Below, piece by piece: positions 16,826 to 24,139 of a stretch of DNA of 64,000 nt. Origin of the DNA: Dokdonella sp. (lineage in GTDB: Bacteria; Pseudomonadota; Gammaproteobacteria; Xanthomonadales; Rhodanobacteraceae); the NCBI RefSeq assembly GCF_017744955.1, contig NZ_JAGIAG010000011.1, positions 1 through 64,000 of the forward strand. Direction: 5' to 3'. The notes under the pieces are model-generated. The model saw only the letters and a program-made list of their open reading frames with translations, did no database searches and was not told where the DNA came from. The first letter of the stretch is position 1. Every line of letters starts with the position of its first letter. Made by a program: the position numbers and the translations under genes.

Positions 16826-18325
16826 CTACCTCACCCCGTGCATCAACCGATTGATCAGCGGCGCGATCAGGAACAGCAGCACGCCGGCACCGACCAGGGC
16901 CCAGAAGCCGAAGGTGTAGCCGCCGAGGGCCGATTCGACGGTCATGCCGCCTTCGCCGCTGACGTGGCCGGCGAAGATGCCGGACAGGTTGTTGCCGATG
17001 CCGGTGGAGAGGAACCAGCCGCCCATGCCGAAGCCGACCAGGCGCAGCGGGGCGAGCTTGGTCACCATCGACAGGCCGATCGGCGACAGGCACAGCTCGC
17101 CGACCGACTGGATCACGTAGACCATGAACAGGGTCCAGAACGGGATCTTGCCCGCGTCGCTGACCAGGCTCGACAGCGCGAACATCAGCAGCAGGAAGGC
17201 CAGGCCGTTGAAGATCAGGCCGAGGCCGAACTTGCGCGGGATCGACGGCTCGACGTTGCGCCTGCCCATCCACACCCAGATCACCGCGATGATCGGCGCC
17301 AGCGCGATGATCGCCAGCGAGTTGACCGATTGGAACCAGGCGTTCGGGAAGGTCCAGTCGCCGAACTCGCGGTTGACGATGCGATCGGCGAGGAAGGTGA
17401 AGGAGCTGCCGGCCTGCTCGAAGAACATCCAGAACAGCACGTTGAAGGCGAAGATGATCAGCATCGCGATGGTCTTGTCGCGCTGCACGGCGCCTTCGCG
17501 GACGCCTTCGACCAGCAGCAGCGCGCACAGCGCGACGAACATGATGCCAAGGATCCAGGCCAGCGTGCCGGCGCCCATCGCGAGCAGGCCGTACATGACC
17601 GGGATCGCGGCGATCACGCCGATCAGCACGTACAGCACGCGCGCCCTCGAGGCGCCGTCCTGCGGCGGCCGGCCGATGCCCTCCAGCTGGCTGCGGCCGA
17701 TCCAGAACCAGACCAGGCTGATCAGCATGCCGATGCCCGAGGCGATGAACACCATCTTGTAGGCCGGCATCGCGGCGGTGCCGAACACCTGTTCGGCGAG
17801 GATGCCGGTCAGGATCGGCGACAGGAATCCGCCGAGATTGATGCCCATGTAGAAGATCGTGAAGCCGGCGTCACGACGGCCGTCGCCCACGCCGTAGAGC
17901 TTGCCGACCATGGTCGAGATGTTCGGCTTGAACAGGCCGTTGCCGCAGATGATCGTGGCCAGGCCGAGTTCGAAGATGTGCGGCTCCGGCAGCGAGATCA
18001 TGAACAGGCCAGCCGACATCACGACCGCGCCGAGCAGGATCGAGCGCTGGTAGCCAAGCACGCGGTCGGCGATGTAGCCGCCGAAGATCGCGCTGGCGTA
18101 GACCAGCGCCAGATACGCGCCGTAGGTGCGGTTCGCCGGCGCCTCGCCGCTCGGATCGCCGCCGTGAAACTGCGCCACGATGTACAGCACCAGCGCCCAG
18201 CGGATGCCGTAGAACGCGAAGCGCTCCCAGAATTCCGTCATGAACAGCATCCACAGCGGGCGTGGATGCCCCATCTTCTGCGGGAAATTCGGCGGCGCGG
18301 CTGCGTCGGTAGCGGTCGTGGACAT
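16826..18325 (-). CDS. POT-family proton-dependent oligopeptide transporter
   Basis: 499 residues with 12-14 predicted membrane helices. The N-terminal EFWERFAFYGIRWALVLY matches the POT/PTR ExxERFxYYG proton/substrate motif. It also has GGYIADRVLGYQRSILLG, GNGLFKPNISTMVGKLYG and GFTIFYMGINLGGFLSP. It should import di- and tripeptides with protons. Start at 18325 is preceded by AGGA at a 4-5-base spacing; a 12-residue extension is possible but lacks support. Lying beside tyrosine and tryptophan catabolic genes, it plausibly feeds peptide-derived aromatic amino acids to them. Confidence 0.93.
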   Translation of the reverse strand: MSTTATDAAAPPNFPQKMGHPRPLWMLFMTEFWERFAFYGIRWALVLYIVAQFHGGDPSGEAPANRTYGAYLALVYASAIFGGYIADRVLGYQRSILLGAVVMSAGLFMISLPEPHIFELGLATIICGNGLFKPNISTMVGKLYGVGDGRRDAGFTIFYMGINLGGFLSPILTGILAEQVFGTAAMPAYKMVFIASGIGMLISLVWFWIGRSQLEGIGRPPQDGASRARVLYVLIGVIAAIPVMYGLLAMGAGTLAWILGIMFVALCALLLVEGVREGAVQRDKTIAMLIIFAFNVLFWMFFEQAGSSFTFLADRIVNREFGDWTFPNAWFQSVNSLAIIALAPIIAVIWVWMGRRNVEPSIPRKFGLGLIFNGLAFLLLMFALSSLVSDAGKIPFWTLFMVYVIQSVGELCLSPIGLSMVTKLAPLRLVGFGMGGWFLSTGIGNNLSGIFAGHVSGEGGMTVESALGGYTFGFWALVGAGVLLFLIAPLINRLMHGVR

Positions 18326-18343
18326 GGGTTTCCTGGAAGCGAA

Positions 18344-18362
18344 CGTGAACAAACCGTTCACG
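18344..18362. promoter_or_regulatory. Operator-like inverted repeat upstream of the POT transporter
   Basis: CGTGAAC-AAACC-GTTCACG, a perfect 7-bp inverted repeat with a 5-base spacer, lies 19-37 bases upstream of the transporter start codon. This size and position suit a repressor dimer. A second perfect palindrome, CGAACGTTCG, is at 18517-18526 just past the kynA stop codon. No regulator can be assigned. Confidence 0.35.
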
Positions 18363-18532
18363 TGTAACCGCTCGCGGCGGCGAGGTCAAACCGCAGCGCA
18401 ATATGGACGCGGGGAATCGGACGAGCCGGGGCGCCGCGGATTCCCCGCCCGCGGTGGTGGAAAGTTTCCCAGCACCGATCGAACGCCAACGCGTCAATGC
18501 GCCGCGCTCGCGCAAACGAACGTTCGAACCGG

Positions 18533-19387
18533 TCAGCTGCCGATCTCGGTGCGCACGTCGATCAGCTCCGGGAAGAAGGTCAGGTCGAGCGCCTTCTTCA
18601 GGAACGAGACGCCCGACGAGCCGCCGGTGCCGCGGCGATGGCCGATGATGCGCTCGACAGTCTTCATGTGGCGGAAACGCCAGAGCTGGAAACTCTCCTC
18701 GATGTCGACCAGCTGCTCGCACAGATGGTATTCCGGCCAGAACTCGCTCGCGTTCTCGTAGATGCGCTTGAACACCGGCACCAGCTCGGGCGTGCGCTCG
18801 TGCGGCCGCGTGACGTCGCGGTCGAGGCAGGCCGCCGGGATCGCATGGCCGCGCCGCGCGAGATAGCGCAGGAACTCGTCGTACAGGCTCGGCGCTTCCA
18901 GCTGCGTGCGCAGCTCGGCCTGCGCGGCCGGATCGTGGTCGAACACCTTCAACATGCCGGCGTTCTTGTTGCCGAGCAGGAACTCGATCGCGCGGTACTG
19001 CAGCGACTGGAAGCCCGACGACGGCCCCAGCACCGGGCGGAACTGCATGTACTCCGTCGGCGTCAGCGTCTCCAGCACCGCCCACTGCTCGAACAGCTGG
19101 CGCTGCACCTGCTTCACGCGGGCGAGGATCTTCAGCGTCGCGTCGACGTCGTCGGCGCGCAGGCGCACGATCGCCGCGCGCAGCTCGTGCACGAGCAGCT
19201 TCATCCACAGCTCCGCGACCTGGTGCTGGACGATGAACAGCATCTCGTCGTGCAGCGGCGGATCGCTGAGCGGCTTCTGCGCCGACAGCAGCGTGTCGAG
19301 CTGCAGATAGCCGCCGTAGGTGGTGCGTTCGCGCAGGTCCGTTTCGATCCCGCTCTCGAGCGGACGCAGGTTGATCGGTTCGTTCAT
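18533..19387 (-). CDS. kynA: Tryptophan 2,3-dioxygenase
   Basis: 284 residues. The sequence follows the Xanthomonas enzyme closely: TYGGYLQLDTLLSAQKPLS, DEMLFIVQHQ with active-site H55, GPSSGFQSLQYRAIEFLLGNK, LWRFRHMKT with heme ligand H240, and GTGGSSGVSFL. It oxidatively opens tryptophan to N-formylkynurenine in the cytosol. No kynurenine formamidase or kynureninase is in the window, so the rest of the pathway lies elsewhere. The ATG at 19387 is set by the family N-terminus; the ribosome binding site is weak. Divergent from pdhA. Confidence 0.97.
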   Translation of the reverse strand: MNEPINLRPLESGIETDLRERTTYGGYLQLDTLLSAQKPLSDPPLHDEMLFIVQHQVAELWMKLLVHELRAAIVRLRADDVDATLKILARVKQVQRQLFEQWAVLETLTPTEYMQFRPVLGPSSGFQSLQYRAIEFLLGNKNAGMLKVFDHDPAAQAELRTQLEAPSLYDEFLRYLARRGHAIPAACLDRDVTRPHERTPELVPVFKRIYENASEFWPEYHLCEQLVDIEESFQLWRFRHMKTVERIIGHRRGTGGSSGVSFLKKALDLTFFPELIDVRTEIGS

Positions 19388-19597
19388 CGTGGTACCGGCG
19401 AAGGGAAGCTTGCAGTGTAGCGCGCGAGGCCACATGCCATGTTGCGTCGGGCCTTGCGAAGCACGGCGCGACTTGGCTACCGTTCCGGCCCCCGCCAGCC
19501 GAACGGCGAAGCGCTTGCCGGCGCTCGCCCCGAACGCCAGCCATTCGGCTACGTATTGAAAAAATGCGCTCTGCGCGCCGCTGTTTTCGGAGGCTTC

Positions 19598-20677
19598 TTG
19601 TCCACCGCCGCCACTTTCGAAATCGAATTCCTGCAGTACCTCGACGCCGACGGCAAGCTCGTCCGCGACGACCTGCCCGCGATCGCCCGCGACATCCGGC
19701 AACTCGTGGAACTGTACAAGTTGATGTTGTTCACGCGCACCTTCGACGCCAAGGCCGTAGCGCTGCAACGCACCGGCAAGCTCGGCACCTACGCCTCCTG
19801 CCTCGGCCACGAAGCTGCGCACGTCGCGATCGGCAGCGCGATGCAGGAAGACGACGTGTTCGCGCCGATGTATCGCGAGTACGGCGCGCAGTTCTATCGC
19901 GGCGTCCGTCCGCGCGAAGTGCTGCTCTACTGGGGTGGCGACGAGCGCGGCAACAATTTCTCCGGTCCCGCGCACGACTTCGCCTGGTGCGTGCCGATCG
20001 CCACGCAGTGCCTGCACGCGGCCGGCGCCGCGCTGGCGTTCAAGACGCGCAAGGAACCGCGCGTCGCCGTCACCGTGGTCGGCGACGGCGGTTCGTCGAA
20101 GGGCGATTTCTACGGCGCGATCAACGTCGCCGGCGCGATGACGCTGCCGCTGGTCGCCGTCATCGTCAACAACCAATGGGCGATCTCGGTGCCGCGCAGC
20201 ATCCAGACCGGCGCGAAGACGCTCGCTCAGAAGGGCATCGCCGCGGGCCTGGAATGCCTGCAAGTCGACGGCAACGACCTGATCGCGATGCGCGCGGCGA
20301 TGGACCACGCGATCAAGCGTGCGCGCCACGGCCACGGCGGCATGGTGATCGAGGCGGTCACCTATCGCCTGTCCGACCACACCACCGCCGACGACGCGCG
20401 CCGCTACCGCGGCGAGGCCGAGGTCAAGGACGCCTGGAACCGCGAGCCGTTGCGGCGCATCAAGAACTACCTGATGTCGATGAACGCCTGGACCGAGCAG
20501 GAGGAAGAGGCGTGGAAGGCCGAGTGCGCGGCGAAGGTCGACGCCGAAGTCAACGCCTACCTCGAAACGAAATCGCAATCGGTCGAAGCGATGTTCGACT
20601 ACACCTTCGCCGAAGTGCCGGCCGATCTGGCCGCGCAGCGCGCCGCAGCGATCGCTGCCGACAAAGCCGCGCACTGA
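19598..20677 (+). CDS. pdhA: 2-Oxoacid (pyruvate-type) dehydrogenase E1 component, alpha subunit
   Basis: I place the start at TTG 19598, where GGAGG (19589-19593) is just upstream and the product begins STAATFEIEFLQYLDADG like Xanthomonas homologs. This gives 359 residues. The thiamine diphosphate motif runs VVGDGGSSKGDFYGAINVAG...VNNQWAIS; YRLSDHTTADDARRYR is the family's phosphorylation-loop region. With the beta subunit it decarboxylates a 2-oxo acid and passes the acyl group to E2 lipoate. The longer upstream open frame (to 19439) is outside the family and runs through the promoter region. Confidence 0.93.
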   Translation: MSTAATFEIEFLQYLDADGKLVRDDLPAIARDIRQLVELYKLMLFTRTFDAKAVALQRTGKLGTYASCLGHEAAHVAIGSAMQEDDVFAPMYREYGAQFYRGVRPREVLLYWGGDERGNNFSGPAHDFAWCVPIATQCLHAAGAALAFKTRKEPRVAVTVVGDGGSSKGDFYGAINVAGAMTLPLVAVIVNNQWAISVPRSIQTGAKTLAQKGIAAGLECLQVDGNDLIAMRAAMDHAIKRARHGHGGMVIEAVTYRLSDHTTADDARRYRGEAEVKDAWNREPLRRIKNYLMSMNAWTEQEEEAWKAECAAKVDAEVNAYLETKSQSVEAMFDYTFAEVPADLAAQRAAAIAADKAAH

Positions 20678-20693
20678 ACACGGATACGAGCCC

Positions 20694-21674
20694 ATGGCAC
20701 AAATCACTCTCATCGAAGCCGTCACCCAGGCGCTCGCCCACGAGATGCGCGTCGACCCCAGCGTCGTCGTGCTCGGCGAGGACGTCGGCGTCAACGGCGG
20801 CGTGTTCCGCGCGACGCAGGGATTGCAGGAGAAGTTCGGCGCGGCGCGCGTGATCGACACGCCGCTCGACGAAGCCAGCATCGCCGGCCTCACGGTCGGC
20901 CTTGCCTCACAAGGCATGAAGCCGATCGCCGAAGCGCAGTTCGAAGGCTTCATCTATCCGATGATGGAACACATCGCCTGCCACGCCGCACGCATGCGCA
21001 CGCGCACGCGCGGCCGCCTGACCTGCCCGGCCGTGTTCCGCGCGCCGTGGGGCGGCGGCATCCGCGCGCCGGAGCACCATTCCGAAGCGAACGAGGCGCT
21101 GTTCACCAACATCCCGGGGCTGCGCGTCGTGCTGCCGTCGTCGCCGGGGCGCGCCTACGGCCTCCTGCTCGCGGCGATCCGCGATCCGGATCCGGTGATG
21201 TTCTTCGAGCCGAAACGCATCTACCGCCAGTACAAGGAAGAAGTGCCCGACGACGGCGAAGCGCTGCCGCTCGACGTGTGCTTCGTGCTGCGCGACGGCA
21301 GCGACGTGACCCTGGTCAGCTGGGGCGCGCAGGTCAAGGAAACGCTCGAAGCCGCCGACGCACTGGCCGAACAGGGCATCAGCGCCGAGGTCATCGACGT
21401 CGCCACGCTGACGCCGCTCGACTTCGACACGATCCACGAATCGGTGAAGAAGACCGGGCGCTGCGTGATCGTGCACGAGGCGCCGCGCACGGCCGGCTTC
21501 GGCGCCGAGATCGCGGCGCGGCTGGCGGACGAGGCGATGTACGACCTCCTCGCTCCGGTCGAGCGCGTGACCGGCTACGACACGCACATCCCGCTGTACC
21601 GCCTGGAGATGAAATATCTGCCGAGCGTCGAGCGCATCGTCGCGGCGGTGAAGCGCACGCTGGCGGCGAGCTGA
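20694..21674 (+). CDS. pdhB: 2-Oxoacid (pyruvate-type) dehydrogenase E1 component, beta subunit
   Basis: 326 residues, normal length. Conserved blocks are EDVGVNGGVFRATQGLQEKFG, DTPLDEASIAGLTVGLASQGMKPIAEAQFEGF and APWGGGIRAPEHHSEANEAL, followed by the transketolase C-terminal domain (VTLVSWGAQVKETLEAAD, EVIDVATLTPLD). It pairs with the alpha subunit to form the alpha2beta2 E1. It starts 16 bases after the pdhA stop. Substrate (pyruvate versus branched-chain 2-oxo acid) cannot be fixed from sequence alone. Confidence 0.95.
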   Translation: MAQITLIEAVTQALAHEMRVDPSVVVLGEDVGVNGGVFRATQGLQEKFGAARVIDTPLDEASIAGLTVGLASQGMKPIAEAQFEGFIYPMMEHIACHAARMRTRTRGRLTCPAVFRAPWGGGIRAPEHHSEANEALFTNIPGLRVVLPSSPGRAYGLLLAAIRDPDPVMFFEPKRIYRQYKEEVPDDGEALPLDVCFVLRDGSDVTLVSWGAQVKETLEAADALAEQGISAEVIDVATLTPLDFDTIHESVKKTGRCVIVHEAPRTAGFGAEIAARLADEAMYDLLAPVERVTGYDTHIPLYRLEMKYLPSVERIVAAVKRTLAAS

Positions 21675-21688
21675 GCAGGAGGCCGCGC

Positions 21689-22045
21689 GTGAACGCGATC
21701 GCGAACCTCCTCGTCGGCCTCGTCGCCTTGCTGCACGGGTACTTCCTCGTGCTCGAGATGTTCCTGTGGACGACGCCGTTCGGACGGCGCGTGTTCTCGC
21801 TCACGCCGGAGTTCGCGCAGGCCTCCAAGGCGCTGGCCGCGAACCAGGGCCTGTACAACGGATTCCTCGCCGCCGGCCTCGTCTGGGGCCTCGCCGCGGG
21901 CGGCGAAGGGTTCCACATCAAGATCTTCTTTCTCTCTTGCGTGATCGTCGCCGGCGCCTACGGCGCATGGACGGTCAGCCGCAAGATCTTCTACGTGCAG
22001 GCGCTGCCGGCGATCGCCGCGCTGGTGCTGCTGCATCTCCACTGA
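21689..22045 (+). CDS. DUF1304-family small membrane protein
   Basis: 118 residues starting at GTG 21689, with AGGAGG 6 bases upstream deciding the start. There are about four membrane helices (GLVALLHGYFLVLEMFLW; the segment after NQGLYNGF; IKIFFLSCVIVAGAYGAW; a C-terminal one), and RRVFSLTP and NQGLYNGFLAAGL are typical of DUF1304. Function of the family is unknown. It is inserted between E1beta and E2 with gaps of 14 and 34 bases, so it is cotranscribed with the dehydrogenase complex. Confidence 0.9.
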   Translation: MNAIANLLVGLVALLHGYFLVLEMFLWTTPFGRRVFSLTPEFAQASKALAANQGLYNGFLAAGLVWGLAAGGEGFHIKIFFLSCVIVAGAYGAWTVSRKIFYVQALPAIAALVLLHLH

Positions 22046-22079
22046 CGACGCCGCGCGCGCCGCACCAGGACGAAACTTC

Positions 22080-23495
22080 ATGGCCGACATCAAGACCTTC
22101 CACCTCCCCGACCTCGGCGAAGGCCTGCCCGACGCGACCATCGTCGAATGGCTGGTCGCCGAGGGTGCCACCGTCAAGCTCGACGAGCCGCTGGTGTCGA
22201 TGGAAACCGCGAAGGCGGTCGTCGAAGTGCCCTCGCCCTACTCGGGCAAGCTGACCAAGACCCACGGCAGCGCCGGCGACGTGATCGCGACCGGCGCGGC
22301 GTTGGCCGAATTCGAACCCGATCCGAACCTGCCGCAGCGCTCCGAAGCCGAATCGACCGGCCACCATCACGCACCGCCGAAAGCGGCCGGCGCGCCGGCC
22401 AAGGGCGCCGGCGCCGAGGCGCCGGATCACAAGGGCGTGGTCGCCTCCGACGAGGGCGGCGAGATCGCCAGCGGCGGCGCCGCTCAGCGTGCCGACGAAG
22501 GCACCGTGGTCGGCGCGATGGAATCGAGCGGCCGCGTGCACGCCGAGCAGGCGACCAGCATCGGCGGCGTCAAGGCCGTGCCGGCCGTGCGCGCGCTGGC
22601 GAAGAAACTCGGCGTCGATCTCGCACGCGTGCGCCCCAGCGGCGCCGACGGCGTCGTCACGCTGAAGGACGTCAAGGACGCCGCAGCGGCCGGCACCGCA
22701 AAACTCGGCGCGGCGCCCGCCGCACCGGTACGCGCCGAAGCGGCCCCGCCCGCGGCCGCTGCAGCACCCGCTGCGGCCGCGCGCCGCGACGCCGAACGCA
22801 CCACGCTGTCCGCCGCCGGCAAGCCGATGCGCACCACGCCGCCGACGGTGCAGGCCAGCGGCCAGCCGGAACAACTCAAGGGCGTGCGCCGCAACATGGC
22901 GCGCGTGATGGCGGCGGCGCACGCGCAGGTGGTGCCGACGACGCTCTGCGACGACGCCGACATCCACGCCTGGCTGCCCGGCAGCGACGTCACCGTGCGC
23001 CTGATCCGCGCGCTGGTGCGTGCGTGCAAGACGGTGCCGGCGCTGAACGCGTGGTTCGACGGCGAGAACCTCACGCGCACGCTGCATCCGCAGGTCGACA
23101 TCGGCATCGCGGTCGACACCGAGGACGGACTGTTCGTGCCGGCGCTGCGCAACGCCGACGTGCTCGACGCCGCCGGCCTGCGCGCGGCGGTGAACCGGCT
23201 GCGCACGCAAGTCGAGGAGCGCTCGATTCCCGCCGACGAGCTCAAGGGCTACACGATCTCGCTGTCGAACTTCGGCGTCTTCGCCGGACGCTACGCGACG
23301 CCGGTGGTGGTGCCGCCGTGCGTGGCGATCGTCGCGGCCGGCAAGGGCCGGCACCAGATGACGCCGGTGATGGGCGGTTTCGAATCGCATCGCGTGATTC
23401 CGCTCTCGCTGACCTTCGACCATCGCGCCGCGACCGGCGGCGAGGCGGCGCGCTTCCTCAAGGCGATGCTCGACGACCTGGCGCTGGCGCAGTAA
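22080..23495 (+). CDS. 2-Oxoacid dehydrogenase E2 component (dihydrolipoamide acyltransferase)
   Basis: 471 residues: one lipoyl domain (1-80, lipoyl Lys45 in METAKAVVEV), a long Ala/Pro/Gly-rich linker, a peripheral-subunit-binding domain (about 160-200, VRALAKKLGVDLARVRPSGADGVVT), a second flexible linker, and the catalytic domain (about 255-471). The active-site region reads FDHRAATGG, so His is present, but Thr stands where the usual HxxxDG motif has Asp. It transfers acyl groups from lipoate to CoA and scaffolds the complex. No E3 (lipoamide dehydrogenase) gene follows, so E3 must be shared. Confidence 0.93.
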   Translation: MADIKTFHLPDLGEGLPDATIVEWLVAEGATVKLDEPLVSMETAKAVVEVPSPYSGKLTKTHGSAGDVIATGAALAEFEPDPNLPQRSEAESTGHHHAPPKAAGAPAKGAGAEAPDHKGVVASDEGGEIASGGAAQRADEGTVVGAMESSGRVHAEQATSIGGVKAVPAVRALAKKLGVDLARVRPSGADGVVTLKDVKDAAAAGTAKLGAAPAAPVRAEAAPPAAAAAPAAAARRDAERTTLSAAGKPMRTTPPTVQASGQPEQLKGVRRNMARVMAAAHAQVVPTTLCDDADIHAWLPGSDVTVRLIRALVRACKTVPALNAWFDGENLTRTLHPQVDIGIAVDTEDGLFVPALRNADVLDAAGLRAAVNRLRTQVEERSIPADELKGYTISLSNFGVFAGRYATPVVVPPCVAIVAAGKGRHQMTPVMGGFESHRVIPLSLTFDHRAATGGEAARFLKAMLDDLALAQ

Positions 23496-23623
23496 CCGCA
23501 AGATGCGCGTGCAACGGGAAGTCCCGTTGCGCGAACTTCAGGCGCTGGCGGCTACAGTCGTCGGGCGGTCGCACCGCGAGTGCGACGCGCGCCATCCGGG
23601 GCTTTGACGGTCAGGAGGTTCCC

Positions 23624-24013
23624 ATGTCGCATCGCAGCCGTTTGTGCAGTCTCGTCATCGACTGCCACGTCGACGATCTCGGCCCGGCCACGGAATTCTG
23701 GAGCCGGACGCTCGGCAAGAAGATCGCCAGCGTCGATCAGGACGGCGACGGCAAGTACGCCGAACTGGAAACCGCGCCCGACGAGCCGATGATCCTGCTG
23801 CAGAAGGTCGACCACGCCTCGCGCGTGCATCTGGACATCGAGACCGACGACCTCGAGGCCGAGGCCGAGCGCCTCGAAGCGCTCGGCGCGAAACGCATCG
23901 CCTTCGTGCATGAGCGCTGGTGGGTGATGGAAGCGCCGACCGGCCATCGCTTCTGCATCGTGCGCCGGCAGCGCGAGAAGTTCGGACCGCATCTGAACGA
24001 GTGGCCGGACTGA
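23624..24013 (+). CDS. Glyoxalase/VOC-superfamily protein
   Basis: 129 residues from ATG 23624, preceded by AGGAGG at a 5-base spacing. It shows the pattern of glyoxalase-like domains: CSLVIDCHVDDLGPATEFWSRTLG, then VHLDIETDDLEAEAERLEALGAKRI, then MEAPTGHRFCIVRRQ. VOC proteins include lyases, dioxygenases and resistance proteins; no specific activity can be assigned. It is 128 bases after the E2 gene, so it may or may not belong to that operon. Confidence 0.85.
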   Translation: MSHRSRLCSLVIDCHVDDLGPATEFWSRTLGKKIASVDQDGDGKYAELETAPDEPMILLQKVDHASRVHLDIETDDLEAEAERLEALGAKRIAFVHERWWVMEAPTGHRFCIVRRQREKFGPHLNEWPD

Positions 24014-24083
24014 GCGCACCGTCGCGCGGACGGTCGGCGCTGCATCGAAGCGGAAATCCGGGTCCGGCGACTGCGCGACTCGA

Positions 24084-24113
24084 CAAAAAAAGAGGCGGGG
24101 TTTCCCCCGCCTC
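24084..24113 (-). terminator. Rho-independent terminator of the metallopeptidase gene
   Basis: On the minus strand GAGGCGGGG / CCCCGCCTC (24113-24092), a 9-bp stem with a 4-base loop, is followed by seven consecutive Ts. It lies about 27 bases past the stop codon at 24140. Confidence 0.9.
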
Positions 24114-24139
24114 CGGAAGCGCCTGGCGCGATCGTCTTC

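Noticed and set aside
19439..19597. Upstream extension of pdhA from an earlier start
   Set aside because: No ribosome binding site and no family similarity; GGAGG before TTG 19598 marks the start.
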